A DNA stretch of 52,179 bases from Bacteroidota bacterium. GTDB lineage: Bacteria; Bacteroidota; Bacteroidia; NS11-12g; UBA955. The DNA lies in NCBI GenBank assembly GCA_030834125.1, contig JAURFW010000013.1, positions 1 through 52,179 on the forward strand, written 5' to 3'. Numbering within the stretch: position 1 is the first letter of the stretch; each line of letters opens with the position of its first letter. Positions 13,312-22,380 of this stretch are shown in pieces. The position numbers and the translations under genes were made by a program. The notes under the pieces are model-generated. The model ran no database searches. It was not told the origin of the DNA and saw only the letters and a program-made list of their open reading frames with translations.

Positions 13312-16300
13312 TTATTGCTTTACTACCTTCAGGTACTCTTTACCAGAATTTCCGTTGATTACTAGGATGTATGATCCCGCAGAGAGCTTAGAGAAATCTA
13401 ATTCCAATGACTTTATATCTGCAATTTGGTTTGATTGATAAATTCTTCCACTTAAATCCATAATGATAAAAGATTTAATTGGGGTTGTAGATTGAACCAT
13501 AAGCTTATTAGAAACAGGATTTGGGAAAATAAGCGTGTTTTTTTGTTTTATTTTACGATTTGAGTTGCTTTCGCTAGCTCTAACCATCTCGAAATTCCAA
13601 TAACCACTGCCATAATCTATACCAGTTGTTAATGAATTAGCATTTAATGTGGCTTCATAAATACGCTGTGTAGGTACGTTCGTGCTGTTACTAAGGTCTC
13701 CAGTATTTGTTGCTTTTGGAAGACCTAAGTATAGTCCTTTTCCATTAATGATTATTGATCCGTTGATACTATCAATTTCCCAAGTTCCATTGGTCATCCC
13801 ATCATGCGGTGCCACTGCTTTGCCGCATGCCTCAGTGCCTTTGTTTTGCCATCCTTCAAGCCAAGTAGTTTCTCCCAAAATATTCTGGAATTTGCCCGAA
13901 GAATCGAAATGGTAAATATCATCGAATAGACAATTACGAGTATTTAAATCTCCAGAAGAATTACTCCACCATATGAGATTGCCTTTGCTCGGTCCAACAC
14001 CGAGAGCACCTGCTTTAGGAGCCAATTTCCATGAACCAACTATTGAAAAGATCTTAATATTTATAGTTTCTGTGTTTACACTGCTTCCACTATCGTCATA
14101 GGCAATAGCTCCAACCGTATAATCACCTTTAGTTAACTTTGGAGAAAGCGTATAAGGGGCAGTGGAGTCGGTAAAAAATAATACATTATTAATCCAAAAT
14201 TTAACATGTGATATTTTTCCATCTGCATCATTTGCGGTAACGGAAATAGGTATAATTTGACCTTGGATAAAGGTTTGATTATTCTGAGGTTGTGTGAGTT
14301 TAGCGGTTGGTATAATATTACTTCCATCGTTTATTAAAACCAAGATTTCACTGTAGTCTGAATACAATGAGTCAAACACTGTCAGTTTGAATTTATAAGT
14401 ACCTTCTACCAAGCCAGTGAAAGTAGGTTTTGCCAAATTTTCATCATCCACAGATAAAATTGTTGGCCCGTATACTTGATTCCATTTGTAGTTGATATAA
14501 CCAAGCAAACCCGGAGTACTGTTACTACCATCTAACGTAATGCTATTATTGTCCTTAGATTGCGCCTTGTTTCCCCCAGCATCAGCAGTAGGGGTGATAT
14601 CAGTAATTGGTTCAATATATTTAAAACTAAGTGTAGACAAATTCATGCCAGCACCTTCAAAATCTAAGCGAAGTACTCTATTCCCCTTTTTAAGTGGAAG
14701 GGTTGATTTTACCGAGCCGAAAGTTTCCCATTTCCCAGTACTAGGAAAAGTAATACCCTTTGCTACTTGCTGTTCATTTTGTTCGATATTTAATGGGCCT
14801 GCCGAACCATTGTTCCCATTTGAGTAGCGAATTTCAACTTCATAAATCCCGTCTTTTTCAACTTCTATACTGTATTCTGTCCATTCCCCAGCATCAATCC
14901 ATGTTAGTATAGCTCCTTCGTTTGGATCTTTGGTTACATCAGCTTGTTCGCTTAATCTAAAGTCGCCAAGATTTGCTGAGCTTGCATCCTGATAGGAGAT
15001 TCCTTGTCCAATACCCCCTTCAAACTCATCAAAAAGACCAGACTGAACAATCCCGGGGATGTAAGTGCGATTCCCTCCATAAGGTATTTGATCTCCCACT
15101 TGTATTGTTTTGAAGTTACTTGTTGAGAAAACTTGATCTTTAAATATTTTCACGTAATAAGTATGTAGTCCTAGTCCCAAATTTTCGACTTTAAATTTAT
15201 AGGGTGATTGGGATAAGGAATCAATTGCCTTTGATTTGTAATACAATACAATTTTACTAGGAGTTTCATTTAATGAATCAACAGTAAGTAAAGTACTACC
15301 TCCTTTATAAACTTGGTTAAACTGACTATTTAAAGTTCCATGGATATCTGCATCTAAACTTGTTTTCAACTTATGAGGAGGAACTGTAAATTTAAATCCA
15401 TTTGAATATTGGATTTTTAAAGTGTCGGAACTGTAGTTTTTAGCCACATAAATCAATTGAGTATCCTTTTTAAATACCACAGCTAGAGGGTGGTTTGCAG
15501 TAATTTCTGATTGAAGAGTGCCTAGTGCATTTAAAGCATGTAACCAGTGATAAGTTTGAGCATCGGAAATTCCAAATTTTAGGTTTCTATTAGCATAAGA
15601 ATTATAAAGTTGTATTGCTTTTGGCGCATCTTGGAATGCAAGGAACTTCCAATATACATCATGCCAAAGGTTATCATTAGCTTGATTAGTAAGAATACCC
15701 GTATTTTTAGCCATTTCCTTCCATAGCTTTTGCGCGTAATCGGTGTCGTGATAAAGGTAAAATGATCCACCGTGGATAGGATATAGCTCTATTCCGTAGG
15801 ATGCAGCAATATCATTAGTCCAAAATGTTCCATTATCATAAGAATTTCCCCAAACACGGGATACTAAAGCATAATTTTGATTAGAACCAAAATTTCTATC
15901 TTTAGTATCGAACCAATACTCTTCAATTGCCGATTGTTCAGTTGTGTATAAGTAAATTCCCAAATCTCGAATTGCTTTATTCCCAGTAATTGAACCCCAA
16001 TGAATTAAACTTGAGTTAAACTGCATGCTTTCTGAAGTGGATTCTTGGTCGTTACCTTGGGGGAAACTCGCAAATCCATTTGCCCAACAATGGCCGCCGT
16101 ATGGATTGAAATTTCTTAGGAAAGGAAATAAAGAATCATTGCGATTGTAGCTGGCAGCATCTCGTACCAAAAGATTTACCATTTCTCCATAGTCTTTGGC
16201 CCATCCTGGTTCAAATTCTTCTAAAAATGCGGCGGCATGAATAAAATATCCCCAATGAAAGTGATGATCATTTAAGTTTCCATCTTGGCCATGACCAGCG

Positions 16301-17589
16301 GGGTAGCCAATTAAAGAGGTCCAGTCTTTAGTATAATGAAATAGGAATGCAACTTCATTTGTTTCGGCACTTAGCCAATCTTCCAGTCTTGCCCTTACGG
16401 TTTTTTTAATAGTATTTACAGCGTCATGATTCCCCATTTCATGAGCAATTCTGGCAGACTGAATCAAACGGTTCATGACCTGACCTTCATTGTATGAGTC
16501 TGTCCATGATGAAAGGCCATCATATTGCAGCGATTGTATTTTTTTGTTGAGTAATTCGGGATCAAAACCCTCGCTGTATAGGTCTACATAAGGAAGGGTT
16601 GGAAGAATTCCTTTAAATGTATTTTTCACCTCAAATGCATTAGTATCAATTAGCTTCAACGCCCCGCGAACGGTTGAAAATTCGGCAATGTACTTAGGAT
16701 TTACAAGACTAGTCCTTGACCATTGATGGGGGAGAAGACCTATTAAAGGCATTGAGTCGGTTCCTTCATGAACTTGATATTCAACTTCAAAATGAGTCGT
16801 TACAACCGAATTTGAACTATCGTATGAAAATGAGCTCGATGTATTTGTTGGTTCTACATAGGCATATTTTTGGTAGGAAACTGCTCTATTTAGCAAAGTT
16901 CCGGATCCTTTAGGTAGCATTATAATTGACCAGTAGTTCTTACCATTAAGATCCGATTCAAAAACTTTTCCATTTTGAGTCCAACTACTTCCGCTTGGTG
17001 CATAAACAGCAAAATCGGCACCATTATATGCATTTTCAATAGTTATTATTTCATCATTTATGGTAACAGTTCCAGTGTTAAGTGTAATGCTAGCTACATC
17101 TGCAGAGTCCTTTTGATAATATACAAAGGGTATCCCCATGGCAACTACTGCCTGCATTCTATGTCCATTATTACTCCATTCCATTTCAATGTGCCAATCG
17201 GAATAGTTGCTAATGTTTGCGGCAGTAGAATTTAAACCTTTTACTCCCGATACTATGGGGAGGATATCACTAATTACACCCCATGGTATGTACGAGGTTA
17301 CAAGGCCTGAAGGTGTGGTTTTTAAAGTTAGGGGATAATTAAAAAGATTGTCGCAATGCGCATTTTTAATTTTTGCAGACCACCAATCGTTGGTTGGAAT
17401 GGGTTTGTTTTTTACTTTCCCTGTCACAAATGGGGTTCCCGAAGGTACTGAGTTCCTTCCAGCCACATCAGTTCCGGGAAATTTGTTGGTATAACTGCCT
17501 TTTCCAACAGATATAAATTGAGAAAATATTATGTTACTTTTTAGGCAAATTAATATGATGATTAGGGGTAGTTTTTTAATAATAGACAT
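13312..17589 (-). CDS. Secreted multidomain GH81 endo-beta-1,3-glucanase
   Basis: The 1425-residue enzyme should hydrolyse internal beta-1,3-glucan bonds with inversion, outside the cell. Order of parts: signal peptide (1-23); GH81 catalytic region (about 30-720) with NDHHFHWGYF near 440 and the acidic NDQESTSESMQF near 513, which carries the catalytic Glu pair; a linker; CBM6 (about 850-985, EFEGGIGQG to LSFKYI); a K319L/PKD-type domain (about 997-1083); a bacterial Ig-like domain (about 1088-1183); a lipocalin-like GSWKLAPKAG domain (about 1185-1335); and a T9SS type A domain from about 1351 (IFPNPVSNKL to KVVKQ). No SusC/SusD or other glycosidase lies nearby. The gene is intact. Confidence 0.93.
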   Translation of the reverse strand: MSIIKKLPLIIILICLKSNIIFSQFISVGKGSYTNKFPGTDVAGRNSVPSGTPFVTGKVKNKPIPTNDWWSAKIKNAHCDNLFNYPLTLKTTPSGLVTSYIPWGVISDILPIVSGVKGLNSTAANISNYSDWHIEMEWSNNGHRMQAVVAMGIPFVYYQKDSADVASITLNTGTVTINDEIITIENAYNGADFAVYAPSGSSWTQNGKVFESDLNGKNYWSIIMLPKGSGTLLNRAVSYQKYAYVEPTNTSSSFSYDSSNSVVTTHFEVEYQVHEGTDSMPLIGLLPHQWSRTSLVNPKYIAEFSTVRGALKLIDTNAFEVKNTFKGILPTLPYVDLYSEGFDPELLNKKIQSLQYDGLSSWTDSYNEGQVMNRLIQSARIAHEMGNHDAVNTIKKTVRARLEDWLSAETNEVAFLFHYTKDWTSLIGYPAGHGQDGNLNDHHFHWGYFIHAAAFLEEFEPGWAKDYGEMVNLLVRDAASYNRNDSLFPFLRNFNPYGGHCWANGFASFPQGNDQESTSESMQFNSSLIHWGSITGNKAIRDLGIYLYTTEQSAIEEYWFDTKDRNFGSNQNYALVSRVWGNSYDNGTFWTNDIAASYGIELYPIHGGSFYLYHDTDYAQKLWKEMAKNTGILTNQANDNLWHDVYWKFLAFQDAPKAIQLYNSYANRNLKFGISDAQTYHWLHALNALGTLQSEITANHPLAVVFKKDTQLIYVAKNYSSDTLKIQYSNGFKFTVPPHKLKTSLDADIHGTLNSQFNQVYKGGSTLLTVDSLNETPSKIVLYYKSKAIDSLSQSPYKFKVENLGLGLHTYYVKIFKDQVFSTSNFKTIQVGDQIPYGGNRTYIPGIVQSGLFDEFEGGIGQGISYQDASSANLGDFRLSEQADVTKDPNEGAILTWIDAGEWTEYSIEVEKDGIYEVEIRYSNGNNGSAGPLNIEQNEQQVAKGITFPSTGKWETFGSVKSTLPLKKGNRVLRLDFEGAGMNLSTLSFKYIEPITDITPTADAGGNKAQSKDNNSITLDGSNSTPGLLGYINYKWNQVYGPTILSVDDENLAKPTFTGLVEGTYKFKLTVFDSLYSDYSEILVLINDGSNIIPTAKLTQPQNNQTFIQGQIIPISVTANDADGKISHVKFWINNVLFFTDSTAPYTLSPKLTKGDYTVGAIAYDDSGSSVNTETINIKIFSIVGSWKLAPKAGALGVGPSKGNLIWWSNSSGDLNTRNCLFDDIYHFDSSGKFQNILGETTWLEGWQNKGTEACGKAVAPHDGMTNGTWEIDSINGSIIINGKGLYLGLPKATNTGDLSNSTNVPTQRIYEATLNANSLTTGIDYGSGYWNFEMVRASESNSNRKIKQKNTLIFPNPVSNKLMVQSTTPIKSFIIMDLSGRIYQSNQIADIKSLELDFSKLSAGSYILVINGNSGKEYLKVVKQ

Positions 17590-17636
17590 TATTTAATCGT
17601 TGTAATTCGGTATTCAGTGAAAAGATCTGTAGCATG

Positions 17637-17659
17637 CAGGAATTGATATTTAATTCCTG
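17637..17659. promoter_or_regulatory. Perfect inverted repeat upstream of the GH81 gene
   Basis: CAGGAATT (17637-17644) and AATTCCTG (17652-17659) are separated by 7 bases, 48 bases upstream of the GH81 start. In this 158-base gap it may be an operator or a 5' leader hairpin. It has no T-run, so a terminator is unlikely. Confidence 0.4.
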
Positions 17660-17747
17660 ACTTAAATACCTAAGCACTGTATTTGTAGTAAATATAGTAC
17701 TTTTTACAATAAGTAAGATTATTTGTTTTAAAGAAGTGGAGGTTGAA

Positions 17748-18323
17748 TTATTTTAATATTAATCCCTCATGACCAAATTCGGCTAATTCTTTTTGGTAAT
17801 AATCTATAGTTAATTTAAAATTTGGATCGGTTGGATTCAAAATGTTATAAGGTAGGCTTTCAAAATCTTCGATATCGGGGTTTCCCTCATTATTACGTTC
17901 TAGAAAGCGAATACAAAATCCTTTTGTATTAAAGTATAAACGATTTTCAAAATAGTAAGATTCAGCTCCACCATAGGAAAATAAAAAAAAGGGCTCTCCA
18001 TTATGCAGGTACAATTCAATATTATTGCCTCCATCAAATTCAAAGGCTTCTATTTCAATTAAGCTAATTTCATCGGTTATTTGAGTGAATTTTCTAATTT
18101 TTGGAAATGCTACTTTTTCTTCCTCATATAATTCAATTTCAACCCAATTAGTGTCTAATTGGATCAATGTTCCATTTTTCCTTGCTTCTTGTGCTTCCCC
18201 ATACCATGTATTTATTTGTTGGATACGAAGTTGAGTACTATCATTTTCTTGTTGCGCACTTAAAGTAATTGGGTTAACTAATAGGAAAAATATCAAATAG
18301 AAAATATTTTTTACGTGTTTCAT
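17748..18323 (-). CDS. Exported protein of unknown function
   Basis: The 191-residue protein has a signal peptide (1-23, ending TLSAQQ). The mature part is acidic and beta-rich (segments NWVEIELYEEEKVAFPKIRK, GGAESYYFENRLYFNTKG). No lipobox and no sorting domain are visible, so it is likely periplasmic. I do not recognise a family. It is read divergently from the lipoprotein gene at 18406 and is separated from the GH81 gene by 158 bases. Confidence 0.6.
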   Translation of the reverse strand: MKHVKNIFYLIFFLLVNPITLSAQQENDSTQLRIQQINTWYGEAQEARKNGTLIQLDTNWVEIELYEEEKVAFPKIRKFTQITDEISLIEIEAFEFDGGNNIELYLHNGEPFFLFSYGGAESYYFENRLYFNTKGFCIRFLERNNEGNPDIEDFESLPYNILNPTDPNFKLTIDYYQKELAEFGHEGLILK

Positions 18324-18405
18324 CTAAAGCAAATTACGAAATTGTATTGAAATTAATTATTAGGTCTAATTCAAAACTTATAAAATTTTGCTATATTGTC
18401 GGTCT

Positions 18406-18933
18406 ATGAGTAACATAAAAAAGATAATTTATCCCTTTTTGACACTCCTAATGATTGTGTCAATGGTTTCTTGCGGAAGCAATGAAGAAGAAAAAGTAAA
18501 AGACGTTGTGATGAAGTTTCGTACCGCGGTTCAAGAATTGAAGTTTGATGAAGCAAGCAAATATTGTGAAGAGAATACAGGTAAAATGATCAGTAGCATT
18601 GGTGGAATGATGGCAATGGTCCCAGAGGACAAGAAAAAAGAAATAAAAGATGAGAAGTTCGAAATTTCTAAAGTCGAATTCAATAAAGACACGGCATACG
18701 TATATTATTGGGAAGGAAAAACTATCGATAAAAACGAAGAAGCAAAGAAGATGGAGCTTGTAAAAATCGATGGAGATTGGAAGATATATATGAATAAAGA
18801 AGACGGAGAAAAATCAGATAAAGAAGGAACGGATACCGATGCGGATAGTGGTGAAATTGAAGAAGATATTGATGCGGATGCAGAGGAAGCTGAAGTAGAG
18901 ACATCAGCGGACGCGACGGAAGAACCTATGTGA
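18406..18933 (+). CDS. DUF4878-type lipoprotein
   Basis: The 175-residue lipoprotein has a signal sequence ending in the lipobox-like SMVSC (acylated Cys near residue 23). A cystatin/NTF2-like domain follows (VKDVVMKFRTAVQELKFDEA to VKIDGDWKIYM, about 32-128), typical of DUF4878. The tail is a low-complexity acidic stretch (Asp/Glu/Ala/Thr) of about 45 residues. I chose ATG 18406 rather than the TTG at 18388 because the lipoprotein signal starts there. The next gene begins 6 bases after its stop, so both are probably co-expressed at the envelope. Confidence 0.75.
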   Translation: MSNIKKIIYPFLTLLMIVSMVSCGSNEEEKVKDVVMKFRTAVQELKFDEASKYCEENTGKMISSIGGMMAMVPEDKKKEIKDEKFEISKVEFNKDTAYVYYWEGKTIDKNEEAKKMELVKIDGDWKIYMNKEDGEKSDKEGTDTDADSGEIEEDIDADAEEAEVETSADATEEPM

Positions 18934-18939
18934 TAGGTT

Positions 18940-19608
18940 TTGAAAAAAAATCTAAATAAATATATATTAATAATCTCCGGATTAGGTATTCTATTGTTTG
19001 TATTGCTTAACTTTCAAAGTTGGGATGAGCACTACGAAAAGCAATATTGGGAATCACCTGATCGGGAGATTTTGCATTTACACGATTCGGTTTTAAATAA
19101 AATAGAATCTGGGGATCTCGTTTTTCGAAGAGGACATGGTTGGATAAGCGATGTCATAGCCCGATATTCTCAATCGGGAAATTTAGATTTAAGTCATGTA
19201 GGAATAATTATTAAAAATGATGATCAGTTGAAAGTCTTTCATGCCATTTCTAATCATACCGAAGGTTATGACGGAATAATTGAACAACCTTTTGATAAGT
19301 TTTTAAAGCATTGTGAGAAGAATCAATTATTAATTATCCGGTTAAAGGATATCTCTCAAACACAGAAAAAACAAATTGAAACATCAATTCATTCTTGGCA
19401 ATTAGTTAATCCCACTTTTGATTCGCAGTGGGATTGGAAAGATTCGAGTGAGTTGTATTGCTCTGAGTTCATAATTAGAGTACTTTCAGACTCGGCCAAG
19501 GTAATTCAATTACCTAAAGATCAGGACAGTGTGAACTACTTCTTCATGAATTTAAATGAGCTTTATGACTTCCCAAATCGAAAGATAATTTATAGTACGT
19601 TTCACTGA
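18940..19608 (+). CDS. YiiX-family permuted NlpC/P60-like cysteine hydrolase
   Basis: The 222-residue protein has an N-terminal membrane anchor (about 7-24). A permuted papain-like fold of the YiiX/YebB family follows: ESGDLVFRRG, then DLSHVGIII (candidate catalytic His near 86), and SELYCSEFIIRV (candidate Cys near 178). The His preceding the Cys is the mark of the permuted group. Likely substrates are peptide, amide or lipid-linked bonds in the periplasm; the exact one is unknown. It starts at a TTG, 6 bases after the lipoprotein stop, which indicates an operon. After its stop comes a barrel fragment. Confidence 0.75.
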   Translation: MKKNLNKYILIISGLGILLFVLLNFQSWDEHYEKQYWESPDREILHLHDSVLNKIESGDLVFRRGHGWISDVIARYSQSGNLDLSHVGIIIKNDDQLKVFHAISNHTEGYDGIIEQPFDKFLKHCEKNQLLIIRLKDISQTQKKQIETSIHSWQLVNPTFDSQWDWKDSSELYCSEFIIRVLSDSAKVIQLPKDQDSVNYFFMNLNELYDFPNRKIIYSTFH

Positions 19609-19622
19609 TTTTCGGCCTTTTT

Positions 19623-19799
19623 ATGTTTGTAGGCAGACATTGGTTTTACACACCTGAGGTAGGTGTAAATTGGAGGAATTTCGTTGTTACAGCCTCATTC
19701 CCATTAGCATTTAAAGAGGGCTATACCAATAATAATCCAAATGCGATTTTACCTTTTGTTATTAGAGGAACTTGGAGAATTCCGGTAAAAACGAATTAG
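19623..19799 (+). pseudogene. C-terminal fragment of an outer-membrane barrel-like protein
   Basis: A 58-residue frame begins ATG 19623 (MFVGRHWFYTPEVGVNWRNF) and ends FVIRGTWRIPVKTN. The alternating aromatic/polar strands and a closing strand at the C-terminus resemble the end of a beta-barrel. There is no signal peptide, so on its own it could not be exported. The stop codon overlaps the convergent SRPBCC gene by 4 bases. I read it as the 3' end left after a deletion that joined it to the hydrolase gene. Confidence 0.4.
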
Positions 19800-20254
19800 C
19801 TGTTATTAGGAAATAAAGATTCCATTTTTTTATATCGATAGTTAAATATCGATTCTACTTTCTTGTGTACAAATAGCGCTCCTGCTATACTTCCTAAAAA
19901 AGACTTCCCAATATCGTAATGCAGAATGTCAGTCATTAACACCCCTTCGGGCACTGTTTTGAAATGGTGTTCGTGGTGCCATATATTATAAGGTCCTTTT
20001 CTCTGTTCATCCACAAAAAATAATTTGTCTTTGACATGTGTTATTTCAGTACACCAATCCATTTTTATTCCAAGAAATGGCGAAATTTTATAAGTAATAA
20101 AAAGCCCTTCATACATTTCTTCGGGGACTTCAGAGGTTATTTTAAATGTCATATCCTCAGGAGTAATTTCATTTAGATTTTTTGGCGAAGAAAAGAACTT
20201 CCATGCTGTATCTATATCAATAGGTAAAACCTGAGTGCTAATGAGCTTTTTCAT
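19796..20254 (-). CDS. SRPBCC (START-like) family protein
   Basis: The 152-residue soluble protein has the helix-grip pattern of SRPBCC proteins: an opening strand with LPIDIDTAWKFFSSPKNLNE, a middle FITYKISPFLGIKMDWCTEI, GPYNIWHHEHHF, and a long C-terminal helix. Bacteroidota homologues of this size are often called ligand-binding or cell-division-inhibitor-like proteins without a proven ligand; they bind hydrophobic molecules in a central cavity. It is a single gene, convergent with the barrel fragment. Confidence 0.8.
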   Translation of the reverse strand: MKKLISTQVLPIDIDTAWKFFSSPKNLNEITPEDMTFKITSEVPEEMYEGLFITYKISPFLGIKMDWCTEITHVKDKLFFVDEQRKGPYNIWHHEHHFKTVPEGVLMTDILHYDIGKSFLGSIAGALFVHKKVESIFNYRYKKMESLFPNNS

Positions 20255-20330
20255 TCATTGTATAACCTTTTTTGGTCGTTTTTGTTTCAAAAAGATTCGA
20301 TTTATCTATTGTTTGTTTCATATTTGAATT

Positions 20331-20519
20331 ATGAATCAGCGGTGTATGTTTTGTCATCAAATGGTGGAATTAATTTATGTTCATGGGCATTATCAATGTC
20401 CGAAATGTGGAATTAACAATTTGCCCTGCTGCGACGGTGATAATTGCCATACTGATTATACTAAATCCAGCAAATCAAAAAGTAACGAATCTGGAGGTGC
20501 AATAAAAAATGAAAATTAA
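20331..20519 (+). CDS. Small zinc-ribbon protein
   Basis: The 62-residue protein has CMFCHQ (5-10), CPKCG (23-27) and a further CC plus CH downstream, so at least one four-Cys zinc site and possibly extra ligands. The tail is Lys/Ser-rich. The end of the gene overlaps the start of the next gene by 11 bases, in another frame, which suggests coupled translation. Its partner is not known; a nucleic-acid or protein-binding role is typical of such ribbons. Confidence 0.65.
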   Translation: MNQRCMFCHQMVELIYVHGHYQCPKCGINNLPCCDGDNCHTDYTKSSKSKSNESGGAIKNEN

Positions 20520-21591
20520 TTTATTAAAAGATATAATTTTCATTTTTACTATTCTCCTATGTACTAATGCAATAGTTGCACAAAACAGAATGGGATTTTC
20601 TTTTCTTTGGGGAGAAATGAAACCACACTCCTCATACATTGAACCTTTGCGGGCAGATGTTCGCGGTATTCAAATTTCAGCTGATTGGGATCGGGAGGTT
20701 ATTTTAGAAAAGTTATTCTCAGTTAATTCGAAGCATTCATATTTGCCAAATTTCGGGGCTACTGCCTTGTATTTAGATATGGGACATCCTCAAACGGGTA
20801 ATCAAGTGGCGTTGGGTGCAACAGTTGGAGGGAAATTTACTTTCGGTAAGTCATTTCATTTAGGATGGAAATACGCTCAGGGGTTTTCTTATTTATCTAA
20901 AAAATACGATTCGAGTACTATTCCCATTAATTATGGAATAGGTACACATGTGAATTATTTTGCACAAATAACAACCTATGCGCTTTTAGACTTGAATAAC
21001 TTTGCAACCTTCAATATTGGATACAACCTCACTCACAGTTCAAATGGAAATTGGGAAAAACCCAATGTAGGCTTGAATGTATTAAATTTTAATGCCGGTC
21101 TTTATTATCGAATTTCTGATAATAAACGATTTCGAACGCATCGCAAATATTCGGCGTTCCCATGGTATGCAGGAGTAAAAATGGGTATTAGAGATAAAAG
21201 TTTGGAGTATCCTCATAAATCTTTTGTTTGGATTTTGGATTTAGGCTATAGAATACAAAATAATTCATCTGGATATTGGGACTATGGCTTAGATTGGTTT
21301 TATGATCCCAATTATTATTGGAATGATTTAGGGGATTTAATAGAAACACGAGAGAGTCAGATTCAGGAGTTGGGCGTTAGAGCAGGTAAGGTATTTTTAT
21401 GGGGAAGGTTGGGATTGAGGTTTGATGCGGGTATATATGCCATTCAGCCTATGCACACTGAGAAACCTTGGTTTTATAATGCAATAGGATGGGAATACAG
21501 AATTCGAGACAATTGGCTATTTAGAAATAGATTAAAGGCTCATTTGAATAAAGCAGATTATATGGAATGGGGAATTCAATATTTGTGGTAA
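20509..21591 (+). CDS. Lipid A 3-O-deacylase (PagL-like acyloxyacyl hydrolase)
   Basis: The 360-residue outer-membrane protein has a signal peptide (1-25, ending IVAQ). Barrel strands follow, with the catalytic segment NLTHSSNGNWEKPNVGLN near 172-189. The HxSN core supplies the catalytic His and Ser of PagL, and the downstream Asn/Gly belong to the oxyanion region. PagL trims an acyl chain from lipid A in the outer membrane. Bacteroidota members are longer than the 150-residue Pseudomonas enzyme and have an extra C-terminal barrel part, as here. It is coupled to the zinc-ribbon gene and ended by the 21597-21619 hairpin. Confidence 0.82.
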   Translation: MKINLLKDIIFIFTILLCTNAIVAQNRMGFSFLWGEMKPHSSYIEPLRADVRGIQISADWDREVILEKLFSVNSKHSYLPNFGATALYLDMGHPQTGNQVALGATVGGKFTFGKSFHLGWKYAQGFSYLSKKYDSSTIPINYGIGTHVNYFAQITTYALLDLNNFATFNIGYNLTHSSNGNWEKPNVGLNVLNFNAGLYYRISDNKRFRTHRKYSAFPWYAGVKMGIRDKSLEYPHKSFVWILDLGYRIQNNSSGYWDYGLDWFYDPNYYWNDLGDLIETRESQIQELGVRAGKVFLWGRLGLRFDAGIYAIQPMHTEKPWFYNAIGWEYRIRDNWLFRNRLKAHLNKADYMEWGIQYLW

Positions 21592-21596
21592 AGAAA

Positions 21597-21619
21597 AAGG
21601 AGGCCATTTTGGCCCCCTT
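21597..21619. terminator. Bidirectional hairpin terminator
   Basis: AAGGAGGCC (21597-21605) pairs with GGCCCCCTT (21611-21619), with one A-C mismatch and an ATTTT loop region, between the convergent deacylase and barrel genes. Confidence 0.7.
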
Positions 21620-21643
21620 GTCAATATTTTAACTGCGTTAAAT

Positions 21644-22327
21644 TTAGAACCGTATACCCATTCTAATTCCATTATTAGAAGAAATTCCGAGATTGGTAAC
21701 TGTCATTAATTTAGTTTCCACCGTTTTATCCGATACATTATCCCATTGTTGTTGGTATCCATTAAACTGGTGGTTAATTCCAAAGCCAATTTCCGCACCG
21801 ATATATACATTTTCTACAATGTAATAATCAGCACCAAACAATAAGTTTACAGCAAAGGAATAAGCTCCAGAAATTGAATTTTCATATTGCCCGTCTTTTA
21901 CATAAACGAAGCCATTTAATGTATTAGTTCCACTAGCAGAAGCACCGCCGGTTCCAAATACAAACTGACCTCCATAATAAGGTTGTAATTTACCCACGCC
22001 ACCAATGTGCTTCTCTATTCCTAAACCAATACCCATACTCCAATTGTTTTGATCTTTAGTACCTGTTAACGTTCGGTCACCAGCATCATAGATCACTTCG
22101 GAATTGTTATAAAGTGAAGCAAGTAGACTGGCCCTTATGGCAAGATCTGGATGTAGGAAAAATCTATAACGCAAACCAGGAGCATCAAAGCTTATTGGAC
22201 TGCTACCTACTTGAAGATTAAGTACAACCTCAGCAGTTTGTTCTTTGTCGGTACTGTAACCAGTTTGACCAAGAATAATGCTTGTACTCATCAGGCTGAT
22301 GAGTCCTAAAAAAAATTTTATTTTCAT
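21644..22327 (-). CDS. Outer-membrane beta-barrel protein
   Basis: The 227-residue protein has a signal peptide (1-20, ending IILGQ). A barrel of about eight strands follows (FDAPGLRYRFFLHPDLAIRA, NWSMGIGLGIEKHIGG, NLLFGADYYIVENVYIGAEI) and ends with the typical aromatic residue (IRMGIRF). It resembles OmpA-like or Opacity-type small porins. The open frame extends to 22432, but those 35 residues are not a plausible start; ATG 22327 fits the signal peptide. It is divergent from the 22381 gene, sharing a 53-base control region. Confidence 0.8.
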   Translation of the reverse strand: MKIKFFLGLISLMSTSIILGQTGYSTDKEQTAEVVLNLQVGSSPISFDAPGLRYRFFLHPDLAIRASLLASLYNNSEVIYDAGDRTLTGTKDQNNWSMGIGLGIEKHIGGVGKLQPYYGGQFVFGTGGASASGTNTLNGFVYVKDGQYENSISGAYSFAVNLLFGADYYIVENVYIGAEIGFGINHQFNGYQQQWDNVSDKTVETKLMTVTNLGISSNNGIRMGIRF

Positions 22328-22380
22328 AATGTTTAATAGCAAAAGTAAATATTTGTACTTGAAAGTATTTTTTTTGTGTA

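Noticed and set aside
13682-17235. Several 60-95-codon frames antisense to the GH81 gene
   Set aside because: They are shadows of a strongly coding strand, without ribosome sites or protein features.
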